Shown here piece by piece: positions 7,861 through 14,895 of a DNA stretch of 15,250 nt. A program made the translations under genes and the position numbers. The notes under the pieces are model-generated. The model did no database searches. It was not told the DNA's origin and saw only the letters and a list, made by a program, of their open reading frames with translations. This DNA comes from DASQFU01 sp035632955 (GTDB taxonomy: Bacteria; Eisenbacteria; RBG-16-71-46). Numbering within the stretch: position 1 is the first letter of the stretch; each line of letters begins with the position of its first letter. The stretch is from contig DASQFU010000214.1 of NCBI GenBank assembly GCA_035632955.1, positions 1 to 15,250 of the forward strand. Reading direction: 5' to 3'.

Positions 7861-8652
7861 ATGCGTCGACTGATCGCCGAAATCAAGCGCCGCGACCGCG
7901 TGCTCTTCTATACTGGCTGTTTCAATCTCGCGGTTCTGGTCCTGCTGATGGCCGTCGCGCCGTTCGACTCGCGCATCGTGAACGGTCTCAACCCTGCCAT
8001 CAAACCGATGAAGTTCGCGATCTCGATCGCGATCTACTGCTGGACGATCGCCTGGCTGCTCGACGACGCTGGCGGGCCGGGTTGGCTCAGGTCTCTGATC
8101 CGCTGGGGCGTGTCGGTGGCGATGGTGTTCGAGATTCTGCCGATCACGCTGCAGGCAATGCGCGGCACGACCTCCCACTACAATTCGGCGACGGGCTTCG
8201 ACGCCGCGATGTTCTACCTGATGGGTGCGATGATCCTCGGAAACACGCTGCTCGTCCTGGTGCTGTTCGGGAGGTATCTGGGCCGGGTTGCGCTTCCCAG
8301 CCCCTATGCGTGGGGAGTGCGGATCGGTCTGGCGATCTTCCTGCTCGGGAGCATCGAGGGCCTGGCGATGATCTTCCGCTCCGCGCACACCGTCGGCCTC
8401 ACCGATCGTTCCCCCGGCTTATGGTTCGTGAACTGGAGCACGCGCGCCGGGGACTTGCGGATCGCGCACGCCGCCGGGCTTCACGCGCTCCAAACGCTTC
8501 CGCTGGTCGGGTTCGCGCTGAGCCGATGGCCGTCTGGGCTCGCCGTCTCGGCGAGGACCACCTTGGTCGTGGCGTTCGGACTCGCCTACGGCGCGTTTGG
8601 CATGGCGTTGTTCGCGCAGGCGATGCGCGGCGAGCCGCTCGTCCGTTTCTAG
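7861..8652 (+). CDS. Polytopic membrane protein of unknown function with conserved-looking histidines
   Basis: From the ATG at 7861 this encodes 263 residues. GAGGG ends 7 nt before this ATG; a GTG at 7828 and an ATG at 7843 are alternative in-frame starts. About seven hydrophobic spans are visible, beginning at about residues 14-33 after a basic cytoplasmic start (MRRLIAEIKRRDR). Polar, motif-like segments between spans are NGLNPAIKPMKFAIS (42-55), RGTTSHYN (101-108), SAHTVGL (174-180), and NWSTRAGDLRIAHAAGLHAL (191-210). H106, H176, H203 and H208 lie at or near membrane boundaries, as in metal- or haem-binding membrane proteins, but no known haem motif is present. I recall similar proteins annotated only as hypothetical. 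It is divergent from the hydrolase gene and convergent with the relic sorting domain, whose stop lies 8 nt beyond its own. Confidence 0.85.
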   Translation: MRRLIAEIKRRDRVLFYTGCFNLAVLVLLMAVAPFDSRIVNGLNPAIKPMKFAISIAIYCWTIAWLLDDAGGPGWLRSLIRWGVSVAMVFEILPITLQAMRGTTSHYNSATGFDAAMFYLMGAMILGNTLLVLVLFGRYLGRVALPSPYAWGVRIGLAIFLLGSIEGLAMIFRSAHTVGLTDRSPGLWFVNWSTRAGDLRIAHAAGLHALQTLPLVGFALSRWPSGLAVSARTTLVVAFGLAYGAFGMALFAQAMRGEPLVRF

Positions 8653-8659
8653 AGCGGCG

Positions 8660-8760
8660 TCACCGCAGGAAGACGACGCGTCGCGTGATTGGCCGGCCGA
8701 GGTCAGAACGCGCACCAGATAGACGCCGCTCTTCGGCATTAGGGCACCTGGGAGGGCCCG
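8660..8760 (-). pseudogene. Frameshifted relic of a C-terminal sorting domain
   Basis: Read on the minus strand, 8751-8689 gives GALMPKSGVYLVRVLTSAGQ, the penultimate strand of the sorting tail found in the two large secreted proteins here. The expected last strand, ITRRVVFLR followed by TGA at 8662-8660, is present but in a different frame, starting at 8689. The break therefore falls at about 8686-8691. In the first frame the reading continues into a random-looking end. Upstream, PAPFWKSDRD (near 8840) may be the remains of the P-x-P-F start, but it is about 20 residues too close to the GVY strand, implying deletion. No intact upstream gene body exists, because 8949 onward is the ATPase. This is best read as the stump of a lost secreted-protein gene. 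Confidence 0.6.
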
Positions 8761-8948
8761 GCGCGGCGAGTTCGAGGGTCGCAGGTGTATGCGTGGTCTT
8801 CCGAACGAGTCGATGGTGTCGCGATCCGACTTCCAGAATGGGGCCGGCCCGAAACCAGGTTCACCCAGATTGCCGCGAGCCGCAATGGATGAGGGTCGAA
8901 CCGCGCTCACGCAGGCACGGCCCGCCAAGCCCCTGGCTTGGAGGAGCG

Positions 8949-10826
8949 TCAGCGCTGGGTAGGAACGATCAGCACCGGCCGATCCGCCACCGAGAGGATC
9001 TCCGTCACCAGCGGCGCGACCTCGTTGATCTCCTGGGGCCCGTGCCGGATGACCGGCACGGCGATCAGGTCGGCCGTGACCTCCAGTACTCCCGAGCACA
9101 TCTCATCGAGGTTGCGCGCCGCGATGCGCTGCCGTGACCGGATGCCGACTCCCGCGCTCTCGAGCGGATCCTGCGCCGCGGGGCGGGGGGCTCGAGTGCC
9201 GTCCAGAACCGAGGAAGCTGCCGCCTCGACTTCGATCAGCGTGACCGCCATGCCGAGGGGTCGCGCGAGGCGCGCCGCGGCACGCAACAGGCCGGCGGCT
9301 CCCGCGTCACCGATCGTGACGACCGCCAGGTGAAGCAGCTCGTGCCACGGCCCGATGACGACCAGCACCGGCACTCTCGATTGCTCGAGCAGCGTGACAA
9401 TCGTCTTGCCGATGCGCCGTGGCGGAACCGCTCGTGGCCCGCGAAACCACGCAAAACGACCGGCGCGTGGCCCGAGGACGATCATCTGGCTCAGCAGCTC
9501 GGCCTGCTCGTTCAGGATTTGAATCGCCGGCGCGCCGAATCGCATGCGCAGCTCTCCCGCGCTAAGCCCGCTGCGACGTTGCCGGCGGGCGATTCGGTGG
9601 CCGAGCTGATCCGACTCGCGCGCGTCGGCGGCGACGCCGAGCACCGTGACCTGCGCATCGAGCCCGCGCGCCAGATCGCGCGCGACTTCGAGCGGGGCCG
9701 TCGGGCCGCGGCCGAGATCGGCGACCAGAAGCGAGGCCGCAGGCGGTTCGAGAAAGTGCCAGCGCCGGAGTGTCACCCACACGTCGTGCGCCGGCAGCAC
9801 GTCGCCGGACGGGAGCAGCGCATCCACGGTCAGTCCCTCGGGGCCGGAAGGCGGTGACGAGGCCTGATGGACCTCGGCATGAATCGGCAGCCGGATGCGG
9901 ACGCGGCGCATCGCACCGGCAAAGCTCTGGTCGATGACGGCGCCGGTTCCCAACGCCGGCTGGCCGGCCGGCGGTGGCGCCGCTGAAACCAGCAGATCCT
10001 CGGGCCGGATCAGCAAGTGCGCATTCGCGCCCTCCTCGCGCCCCTCGCCGTGCGGCAGCTTGAACTCGAGCCCCTGGAAACGAGCCTCGCCCCTTTCGTG
10101 ATGTCCGGTCAGCACCGTGCCGCTGCCAAGGAATGTCGCAGCGAACAACGAGCGCGGCCGTGCGTACAACTCTTCAGCGCGCCCGATCTCGATCAGGCGG
10201 CCTCGATCCATCAGTCCCACGCGATCGGCGAGCTCGAACGCTTCTTCCTGATCGTGCGTGACGAGCAATGTCGTGATGCGCAACCGGTCGTGAATCGCGC
10301 GCAGGCTGCGGCGCAGCTGGGTGCGGATCTTGACGTCGAGCGCGCCGAACGGCTCGTCGAGCAACAGCACCTTCGGCTCGTACGCGAGTGCCCTCGCGAT
10401 CGCGACGCGTTGCTGCTGGCCGCCCGAGAGCCGAACCGCTTCACGGCTCGCGAGTCCCGGCAGCCCGACTAGATCGAGCAGCTCGTCGCGACGCCTTGCC
10501 CGCTCCGACCCCGAGACATTGCGGAGCTTGAGGCCGAACTCGATGTTCTGGCCGACCGTCATGTGGCGGAACACCGAGTAGTTCTGGAATACGAAACCCG
10601 TTCCCCGCTCTTGCGGTGCCAGCGTCGTGACATCGCGATCGGCGAGCGATATCCGGCCGCGATCGGGCATCGTCAGTCCCGCGACGACGCGCAGCATCGT
10701 GCTCTTGCCGCTGCCGCTCGCGCCGAGAAGCACGAACAGCTCCCCCGGCGCGACGCCGAGCGACACGCGATCGAGAACCAACTGGGCGCCGAAGCGCTTC
10801 GTCACCTGCTCGATCAGGATCGACAT
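8949..10826 (-). CDS. Sulfate-type ABC transporter ATPase fused to two universal-stress-protein-like domains
   Basis: This encodes 625 residues, against about 350-365 for ordinary CysA. Residues 1-240 are a complete ABC ATPase: Walker A GASGSGKST (35-43), Q-loop Q81 in FVFQNYSVF, signature LSGGQQQR (133-140), Walker B VLLLDEP (153-159), and H-loop H191 in VTHDQEEAF. Residues about 268-356 look like a TOBE-type region (LLIRPEDLLV, VIDQSFAGAMRRVRI). Two USP-like units follow. The first, about 364-492, runs from SLLVADLGRGPTAPLE to VPVLVVIGP and has a glycine-rich LGPRAGRF segment. The second, about 498-623, runs from LHLAVVTIGDAG to RPVLIVPTQR and lacks a recognisable nucleotide-binding loop. 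The ATPase powers import through the permease encoded upstream. The extension may regulate it; that is inference. There is no clear ribosome site before the ATG, and the permease stop is 43 nt upstream. Confidence 0.92.
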   Translation of the reverse strand: MSILIEQVTKRFGAQLVLDRVSLGVAPGELFVLLGASGSGKSTMLRVVAGLTMPDRGRISLADRDVTTLAPQERGTGFVFQNYSVFRHMTVGQNIEFGLKLRNVSGSERARRRDELLDLVGLPGLASREAVRLSGGQQQRVAIARALAYEPKVLLLDEPFGALDVKIRTQLRRSLRAIHDRLRITTLLVTHDQEEAFELADRVGLMDRGRLIEIGRAEELYARPRSLFAATFLGSGTVLTGHHERGEARFQGLEFKLPHGEGREEGANAHLLIRPEDLLVSAAPPPAGQPALGTGAVIDQSFAGAMRRVRIRLPIHAEVHQASSPPSGPEGLTVDALLPSGDVLPAHDVWVTLRRWHFLEPPAASLLVADLGRGPTAPLEVARDLARGLDAQVTVLGVAADARESDQLGHRIARRQRRSGLSAGELRMRFGAPAIQILNEQAELLSQMIVLGPRAGRFAWFRGPRAVPPRRIGKTIVTLLEQSRVPVLVVIGPWHELLHLAVVTIGDAGAAGLLRAAARLARPLGMAVTLIEVEAAASSVLDGTRAPRPAAQDPLESAGVGIRSRQRIAARNLDEMCSGVLEVTADLIAVPVIRHGPQEINEVAPLVTEILSVADRPVLIVPTQR

Positions 10827-10869
10827 GGAGCCGGCGGGTTGGCGGTCGTCATCGACGAGTGGGCGTGCA

Positions 10870-11757
10870 TCAGCTGGGTTTCTCCGCGCGCCGCGAGAGA
10901 TTCAGCAGGAGGAAGAAGATGACGAACGACAACGTCGCGAGCACCGCGGCGACCGCGTTGGCGCCCGCCAGATTGCCGGCCTCGAACTGGGCGAAGATGT
11001 AGAGCGGCGCGGTCTGGGTGCGCAGCCGCAGGTTGCCCGACACCAGAACCGTGGCCCCGAACTCGCCGAGCGAGTGGGCGAACGTGAGCAGCGCGCCCGT
11101 GAAGATGCTGCCGCGCAGCGCCGGCAGGGTGACGTGCCAGAACGTCTGCCAGCGCGACGCCCCGATCGTGGCGGCCGCCTCTTCATAAGTGATCTCGAGC
11201 TCGTCGAGCAGCGGCTTCACCGAGCCCAGCATGTAGGGGAAGGTCACGAACAGGTGCGCGAGCAGCACGCCAACCGGCGCGAACATCGGCTGCAGTCCGT
11301 AAGGCTCGAGCGCACTGCCGAGCAACCCGATCGGCCCCCACAAGAGCAGCAGCGAGGTGCCGACGACGACGGTCGGGATCGCAATCGGCAGATTGACGAC
11401 GGTGTTGAGCGCGCCGCGGCCGGGAAAGCGGAACTTGCTCAGCACATACGCGGCAAAGGTGCCGAGCGCGGCGTTGAGGATCGCGGTCGCGAACGCGATC
11501 AGGACGCTGAAGCGCATGGCGAACTGAGATTCGCGAGTCGCGAGCGCTGCGACGAACGCCTCCGGTCCGCCGCGGAATGCGAACACGAACACCGCCGCCA
11601 GCGGCATCAACAGCAGTGGCAGGAGCACGAGGACCAGCACCGTGACCGGACCCAGCGACTCCGGCAGCCGGAACTGTCGGACTCGAGCCGCGGCAGGCGG
11701 AGGCGGTGGTCCGGGCGCCGACTCCTGACCGGGCGCGCGAGGAGGCGGCGCGCTCAT
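10870..11757 (-). CDS. Sulfate-type ABC transporter permease (CysT/CysW-like)
   Basis: This encodes 295 residues with about six membrane spans, from about residue 36 to the C-terminal FVIFFLLLNL. The cytoplasmic EAA loop, which docks on the ATPase, is clear at about 192-216 (EEAAATIGASRW, then HVTLPALRG). LGEFGATVLVSGNLR (230-244) is typical of the CysT/CysW/ModB group. The N-terminus has an unusual proline/alanine-rich stretch of about 24 residues before the first span. The ATG overlaps the binding-protein stop by 4 bp (ATGA), and AAGGAG lies 8 nt upstream, so start and coupling are well supported. Classical sulfate importers have two different permeases. Only one is encoded here, so it probably works as a homodimer. 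The substrate is inferred from the neighbouring binding protein. Confidence 0.92.
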   Translation of the reverse strand: MSAPPPRAPGQESAPGPPPPPAAARVRQFRLPESLGPVTVLVLVLLPLLLMPLAAVFVFAFRGGPEAFVAALATRESQFAMRFSVLIAFATAILNAALGTFAAYVLSKFRFPGRGALNTVVNLPIAIPTVVVGTSLLLLWGPIGLLGSALEPYGLQPMFAPVGVLLAHLFVTFPYMLGSVKPLLDELEITYEEAAATIGASRWQTFWHVTLPALRGSIFTGALLTFAHSLGEFGATVLVSGNLRLRTQTAPLYIFAQFEAGNLAGANAVAAVLATLSFVIFFLLLNLSRRAEKPS

Positions 11758-12800
11758 TGCCCGAGCTCCTTCAACACCCGTGCGCGCCAGACCCCTTCGA
11801 CGATCTCGCGCTTGGCCCGGGCCCAGCCGCCCCAGTCGCCGATCAGAAACGGATCCTCGATGCGTTTGTAAGTCGTATCGGCCTCGACCAACGCTTCATT
11901 CACACTTCGAAAGCCATTGCGAACGAACATTTGCTGCGCCGGTTCCGACCACATGAACGACGCGAGGCTGTCCACCAGCTCGCGCTCGCTCGCGGACACG
12001 TTGCGACTCACCTCGACCAGCGTGTGTTCGGTGAGGATCGTGCTGCGCGGATAGACGATCTCGCCGTGGAACTCGCCCTTGGCCAGGTCCCACAGGCCCT
12101 CCTGCTCGTAGGTGATCAACGCGTCCCCGAACCCGAGGTCGAACTGCGTGCGCGCGCCGCGCGCCGACGCCGCCTGGGCGACGACATTGCGCCAGATTCC
12201 GAGCAGCAGCTTGAAGCCCGCGTCCGGATCGGCCGGATTCGCGCGCTGACCCGCTCCGTATTCGGCCACGATCGCCCAATTGGCGCCGCCCGAGGTGAGC
12301 GGATCGGGATGGACGATGCGCATCCCCGGCCGCGCCAGATCCGAGAAATCCCGGATCCCCTTGGGATTTCCCGGGCGCACCACGATCACGATCGGGGTGC
12401 GGTTCACGACCCCGTTGAATGGGAGTTGGCGCCATCCTTCGTGACGAACGACCCCGGCCTCCACCAGCCGGTAGGCGTCGGCTTCTAGGGCGAGCAACGT
12501 CAGATCCACCGGCACACCCATGATGACCTGGTTGGTGATGGTCCCCGACCCCGCGAACGACGAGATCAAGTCGATGCTCTCGCCCGTCCGCGCGCGCCAT
12601 TGCTTCTGGAATGCGGGGAAGACGTCGTGGGTGATCGAGTGGTCGAGGATGCTGAAACCATAGAACACCACCGTGCGCGGCACGTCGGCACGTGCATGGA
12701 GAGGAAGCCACGGCCAGAGACCATAGAGGAGCAGCCCGCCCATCAGGATCAGGGCGGACGAGGCCTTCAGATAGGCGACGATCCTGTCGAGCCAACTCAT
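11754..12800 (-). CDS. Sulfate/thiosulfate-type ABC transporter substrate-binding protein
   Basis: From the ATG at 12800 this encodes 348 residues of the Sbp/CysP-like periplasmic oxyanion-binding family. The N-terminus is basic, then hydrophobic (SSALILMGGLLLYGLW, 14-29), and ends in HARA before DVPRTVVFYG. This is a signal peptide or an uncleaved membrane anchor. Family-like segments are SFAGSGT (81-87), VDLTLLALEADAYRL, VRPGNPKGIRDFSDLARPGM, LTSGGANWA (168-176, probable anion-binding SGGA), GFGDALITYEQE (223-234), and GDWGGWARAK near the end. No strong ribosome site precedes the ATG; longer in-frame starts up to 13106 would run into the divergent metalloprotease gene and add non-typical sequence. 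It is first in the importer operon and overlaps the permease by 4 bp. Molybdate or another anion cannot be excluded. Confidence 0.9.
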   Translation of the reverse strand: MSWLDRIVAYLKASSALILMGGLLLYGLWPWLPLHARADVPRTVVFYGFSILDHSITHDVFPAFQKQWRARTGESIDLISSFAGSGTITNQVIMGVPVDLTLLALEADAYRLVEAGVVRHEGWRQLPFNGVVNRTPIVIVVRPGNPKGIRDFSDLARPGMRIVHPDPLTSGGANWAIVAEYGAGQRANPADPDAGFKLLLGIWRNVVAQAASARGARTQFDLGFGDALITYEQEGLWDLAKGEFHGEIVYPRSTILTEHTLVEVSRNVSASERELVDSLASFMWSEPAQQMFVRNGFRSVNEALVEADTTYKRIEDPFLIGDWGGWARAKREIVEGVWRARVLKELGQ

Positions 12801-12856
12801 GTCGAAGGACGCCCCCTGAAGACGGCCGGACGATCGGTGGCGCGGTTCGCGCGCGC

Positions 12857-12885
12857 ATCCTAGGTTATGGAAACGGTTCCCCCAA
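12857..12885 (-). promoter_or_regulatory. Candidate sigma70-like promoter for the importer operon
   Basis: The minus strand reads TTGGGG (12885-12880), a 17-nt spacer, then TAGGAT (12862-12857): three of six and four of six to the -35 and -10 consensus. The -10 lies about 57 nt before the binding-protein ATG at 12800. The elements are weak individually but correctly spaced and in the only gap upstream of the operon. No riboswitch-like structure was recognised in the leader. Confidence 0.35.
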
Positions 12886-12956
12886 GAAGTGAACGCGTGG
12901 CGAACGGAGAGGGAATCGGAGCCCTGATGCGCTTCGCGAAGGCTCGGAAACTTCAC

Positions 12957-12986
12957 TTGCTTCAACGGGACCGAGAGGCATAGCAT
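12957..12986 (+). promoter_or_regulatory. Candidate promoter placing a leaderless start on the metalloprotease gene
   Basis: TTGCTT (12957-12962), an 18-nt spacer and TAGCAT (12981-12986) match -35 and -10 in three and four of six positions. The -10 ends 7 nt before the ATG at 12994, so a transcript from it would begin at or next to the start codon. That agrees with the absence of a properly spaced Shine-Dalgarno; GAGAGG at 12973-12978 is 15 nt away. Motif match only. Confidence 0.35.
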
Positions 12987-13000
12987 TTCGCACATGCCTC
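12975..13000. repeat. 7-bp inverted repeat across the -10 region and start codon
   Basis: GAGGCAT (12975-12981) and ATGCCTC (12994-13000) are perfect inverted arms separated by 12 nt. The left arm touches the candidate -10 and the right arm contains the metalloprotease ATG. It could be an operator for a dimeric regulator. On a longer transcript it could instead be a hairpin hiding the start codon. Confidence 0.5.
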
Positions 13001-14895
13001 CTGGAGTTCGGGTCCGCACTCTCCTGGCCGCCGGCTTGGTCGCTCTCTTCACCCACCCCCTGAGTGCACGAGCGTCGTGGGAAGAGATGCCGCGCACCTT
13101 CGTCATCCTCGAGCCCGAGTCGAAAGTTCAGGACTTCGTATCGGGGCTGCGGGCGGCCGGCGGGCATGCCTCGGTCGTTTACCCGCCGCACGCTGCCGTC
13201 ATCTATGCCGACGACGATGTACTCGGTCGGGCCAACCTTCGCGTATGGATCGCCGAATCCCACCGATCGCCGATCGATGTCTCGATCTTGGCTCGCCACG
13301 GTGATGACGTCCAGCGGGCCGCAAGCGTCTGGAACGCCGCCCTCGAGCTGACGTCGCACGCCGAGGCTCATGGCGATCTGGAAGACCGATCCAACGTGGC
13401 TCATGGATTCGTCCCGGATGCAGGCCCGCGACCGATCGCGCTGAACAAGTCCAACGTGCCGGATCGGACCGCGGTCTCCGACAACCTTCCACTCGGGGCC
13501 CAGTACTACGACACCAGCGAGTTCATGGCAGGTTCGACGGCGGTGGGCGTGTGGCTGATCGAGACCGCTTCCGGATTCGCGTACGACTGGACGCCCGCCG
13601 AGGAGACCCAAACGCTCGCCGGGGTGCAGGCCGCGCTGGACAACTGGGTCAGCAAGGGCGGGATCGCGACGTTCCTGACCTTCTATCTCGACATTCACAC
13701 TCAGGTGCCGGTCAACGGCGTGCCGATCGAGAATCCGATCTCGTGGGACCAGATCTGGATGGACGAGGTGCTGACCAATGTCGGGTGGCCGGGGGCGAAT
13801 GCTTTCGAGAAGGCCTTCGCCTACAACACCTCGATCCGCGACGCTTTCGACACGAATTGGTGCGGCTCGATCGTGATCGTCGACAGCGATCCCAGCGTCA
13901 ATCAGGGCCTCTTCCAGGGAGGCGGTTACGCGTGGGCGTACTATGGCGGCCCGTGGGTCTACATGTCGCGCTACAGCACGTGGGCATTCAACTCTCCACG
14001 GTACTGGGACGCCGTCCCGATGCACGAGATGGGGCACATCTTCATGGACAGCGACGAGTACGACGGCTTCCAGCAGTTCCAAGGCTATCTCAACGCCCCC
14101 GACACTCAGAGCCCGTCCGTCCAGTGCATCATGAACCAGAACGACCCGAGCCGCGTCTGTCAGCCGACGCGGAACCAGCTCGGCTGGCGGGACCTCAACG
14201 GCAATTTCATCATCGAGCCGTTGGACACGGCGCCGGCTGCGACGCTCGCGCCTCACCTGCCCGATCCGACGTCGAACCCAACTCCAACCTGGTCCGGCAC
14301 TGCAAGCATCGTCACGATTCCGAACCAGAATTTGGTCTCGAACTACCTCCCACCGCACGCGATGAGCATCGCGACCATCGACCTGGTCGAGGGGCGGGTG
14401 GATGGCGGAGCGTGGACGACCGCTGTGGCGACGGATGGCGCATTCGACGACTACAACGAAGCGTTCACGTGGACTGCGCCTCCGCTTGCGGACGGTGTCC
14501 ATGTGGTCGAGGCGCGGGCGCACACGTCCGTTGGCCGTTACACCGCTGCGTTTCCCAGCGACACGATCGTCGTGACCGGAAGTCCGGTCGACGTGCAGGA
14601 TCTGTCAACGCAGAGCGGGCAGCTCGCGTTGGCGCCGAGCTCACCGAGCCCGATGAGAGACTCCGCGGTGTTGCGCTTCACGCTGCCAGTCGCCGGGCAC
14701 GCCCGACTTGCGATCTACGGCGCGGACGGTTCGCGTGTGCGGATGCTGATGGACCGAGAGCTTCCGGCGGGCCCGAGCAGCGTCGTGTTCGACGGCCGCG
14801 ACGACCACGGCCGAGAACTGGCCGCCGGCGTCTACTTCGGCAGGCTGGAGTCGCTGCAAGAAAGCCGCACCCGAAAGCTCGTCGTCATCCGCTGA
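12994..14895 (+). CDS. Secreted metzincin-like metalloprotease with C-terminal sorting tail
   Basis: This encodes 633 residues. The signal peptide is MPPGVRVRT plus a hydrophobic core ending at SARA (about residue 27). Residues about 34-118 (TFVILEPESKVQDFVSGLRA onward) look like a propeptide or inhibitor-like domain. The catalytic domain (about 165-400) has HEMGHIFMDSDEY at 344-356: HExxH followed by a DEY element as in M64-like metzincins, rather than the classical third histidine. CIMNQNDPSRVCQPTRNQLGW (378-398) supplies a Met-turn candidate, M380, and a probable C378-C389 disulfide. An Ig-like stretch (about 430-530) precedes the FlgD-Ig-like sorting tail (545-633: APSSPSPMRDS, DGRDDHGRELAAGVYFGRL, final KLVVIR). 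It is probably exported and surface-attached or released. There is no Shine-Dalgarno at normal spacing. It is divergent from the importer operon. Substrate unknown. Confidence 0.87.
   Translation: MPPGVRVRTLLAAGLVALFTHPLSARASWEEMPRTFVILEPESKVQDFVSGLRAAGGHASVVYPPHAAVIYADDDVLGRANLRVWIAESHRSPIDVSILARHGDDVQRAASVWNAALELTSHAEAHGDLEDRSNVAHGFVPDAGPRPIALNKSNVPDRTAVSDNLPLGAQYYDTSEFMAGSTAVGVWLIETASGFAYDWTPAEETQTLAGVQAALDNWVSKGGIATFLTFYLDIHTQVPVNGVPIENPISWDQIWMDEVLTNVGWPGANAFEKAFAYNTSIRDAFDTNWCGSIVIVDSDPSVNQGLFQGGGYAWAYYGGPWVYMSRYSTWAFNSPRYWDAVPMHEMGHIFMDSDEYDGFQQFQGYLNAPDTQSPSVQCIMNQNDPSRVCQPTRNQLGWRDLNGNFIIEPLDTAPAATLAPHLPDPTSNPTPTWSGTASIVTIPNQNLVSNYLPPHAMSIATIDLVEGRVDGGAWTTAVATDGAFDDYNEAFTWTAPPLADGVHVVEARAHTSVGRYTAAFPSDTIVVTGSPVDVQDLSTQSGQLALAPSSPSPMRDSAVLRFTLPVAGHARLAIYGADGSRVRMLMDRELPAGPSSVVFDGRDDHGRELAAGVYFGRLESLQESRTRKLVVIR

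Noticed and set aside
7776..9137. 453-codon plus-strand frame over the membrane protein, gap and ATPase 3' end
   Set aside because: Crosses three unrelated features, no domain; the overlapping frame from 7861 has clear membrane spans.
10627..11871. 414-codon plus-strand frame across the ATPase and permease genes
   Set aside because: Spans two well-supported genes on the other strand and has low-complexity Arg/Glu/Gln composition.
12919..12945. GAGCC...GGCTC inverted repeat with an internal TTCGCGAA palindrome in the divergent gap
   Set aside because: Only 5-bp arms in GC-rich DNA; not clearly more than chance, so not listed as an operator.
12801..12993. Looked for a SAM or other sulfur-related riboswitch ahead of the importer operon
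   Set aside because: No recognisable conserved core or paired-helix layout on the minus strand.
12865..14523. 552-codon minus-strand frame opposite the metalloprotease gene
   Set aside because: The plus strand has signal peptide, HEMGH and sorting tail; this frame is arginine-rich without motifs.
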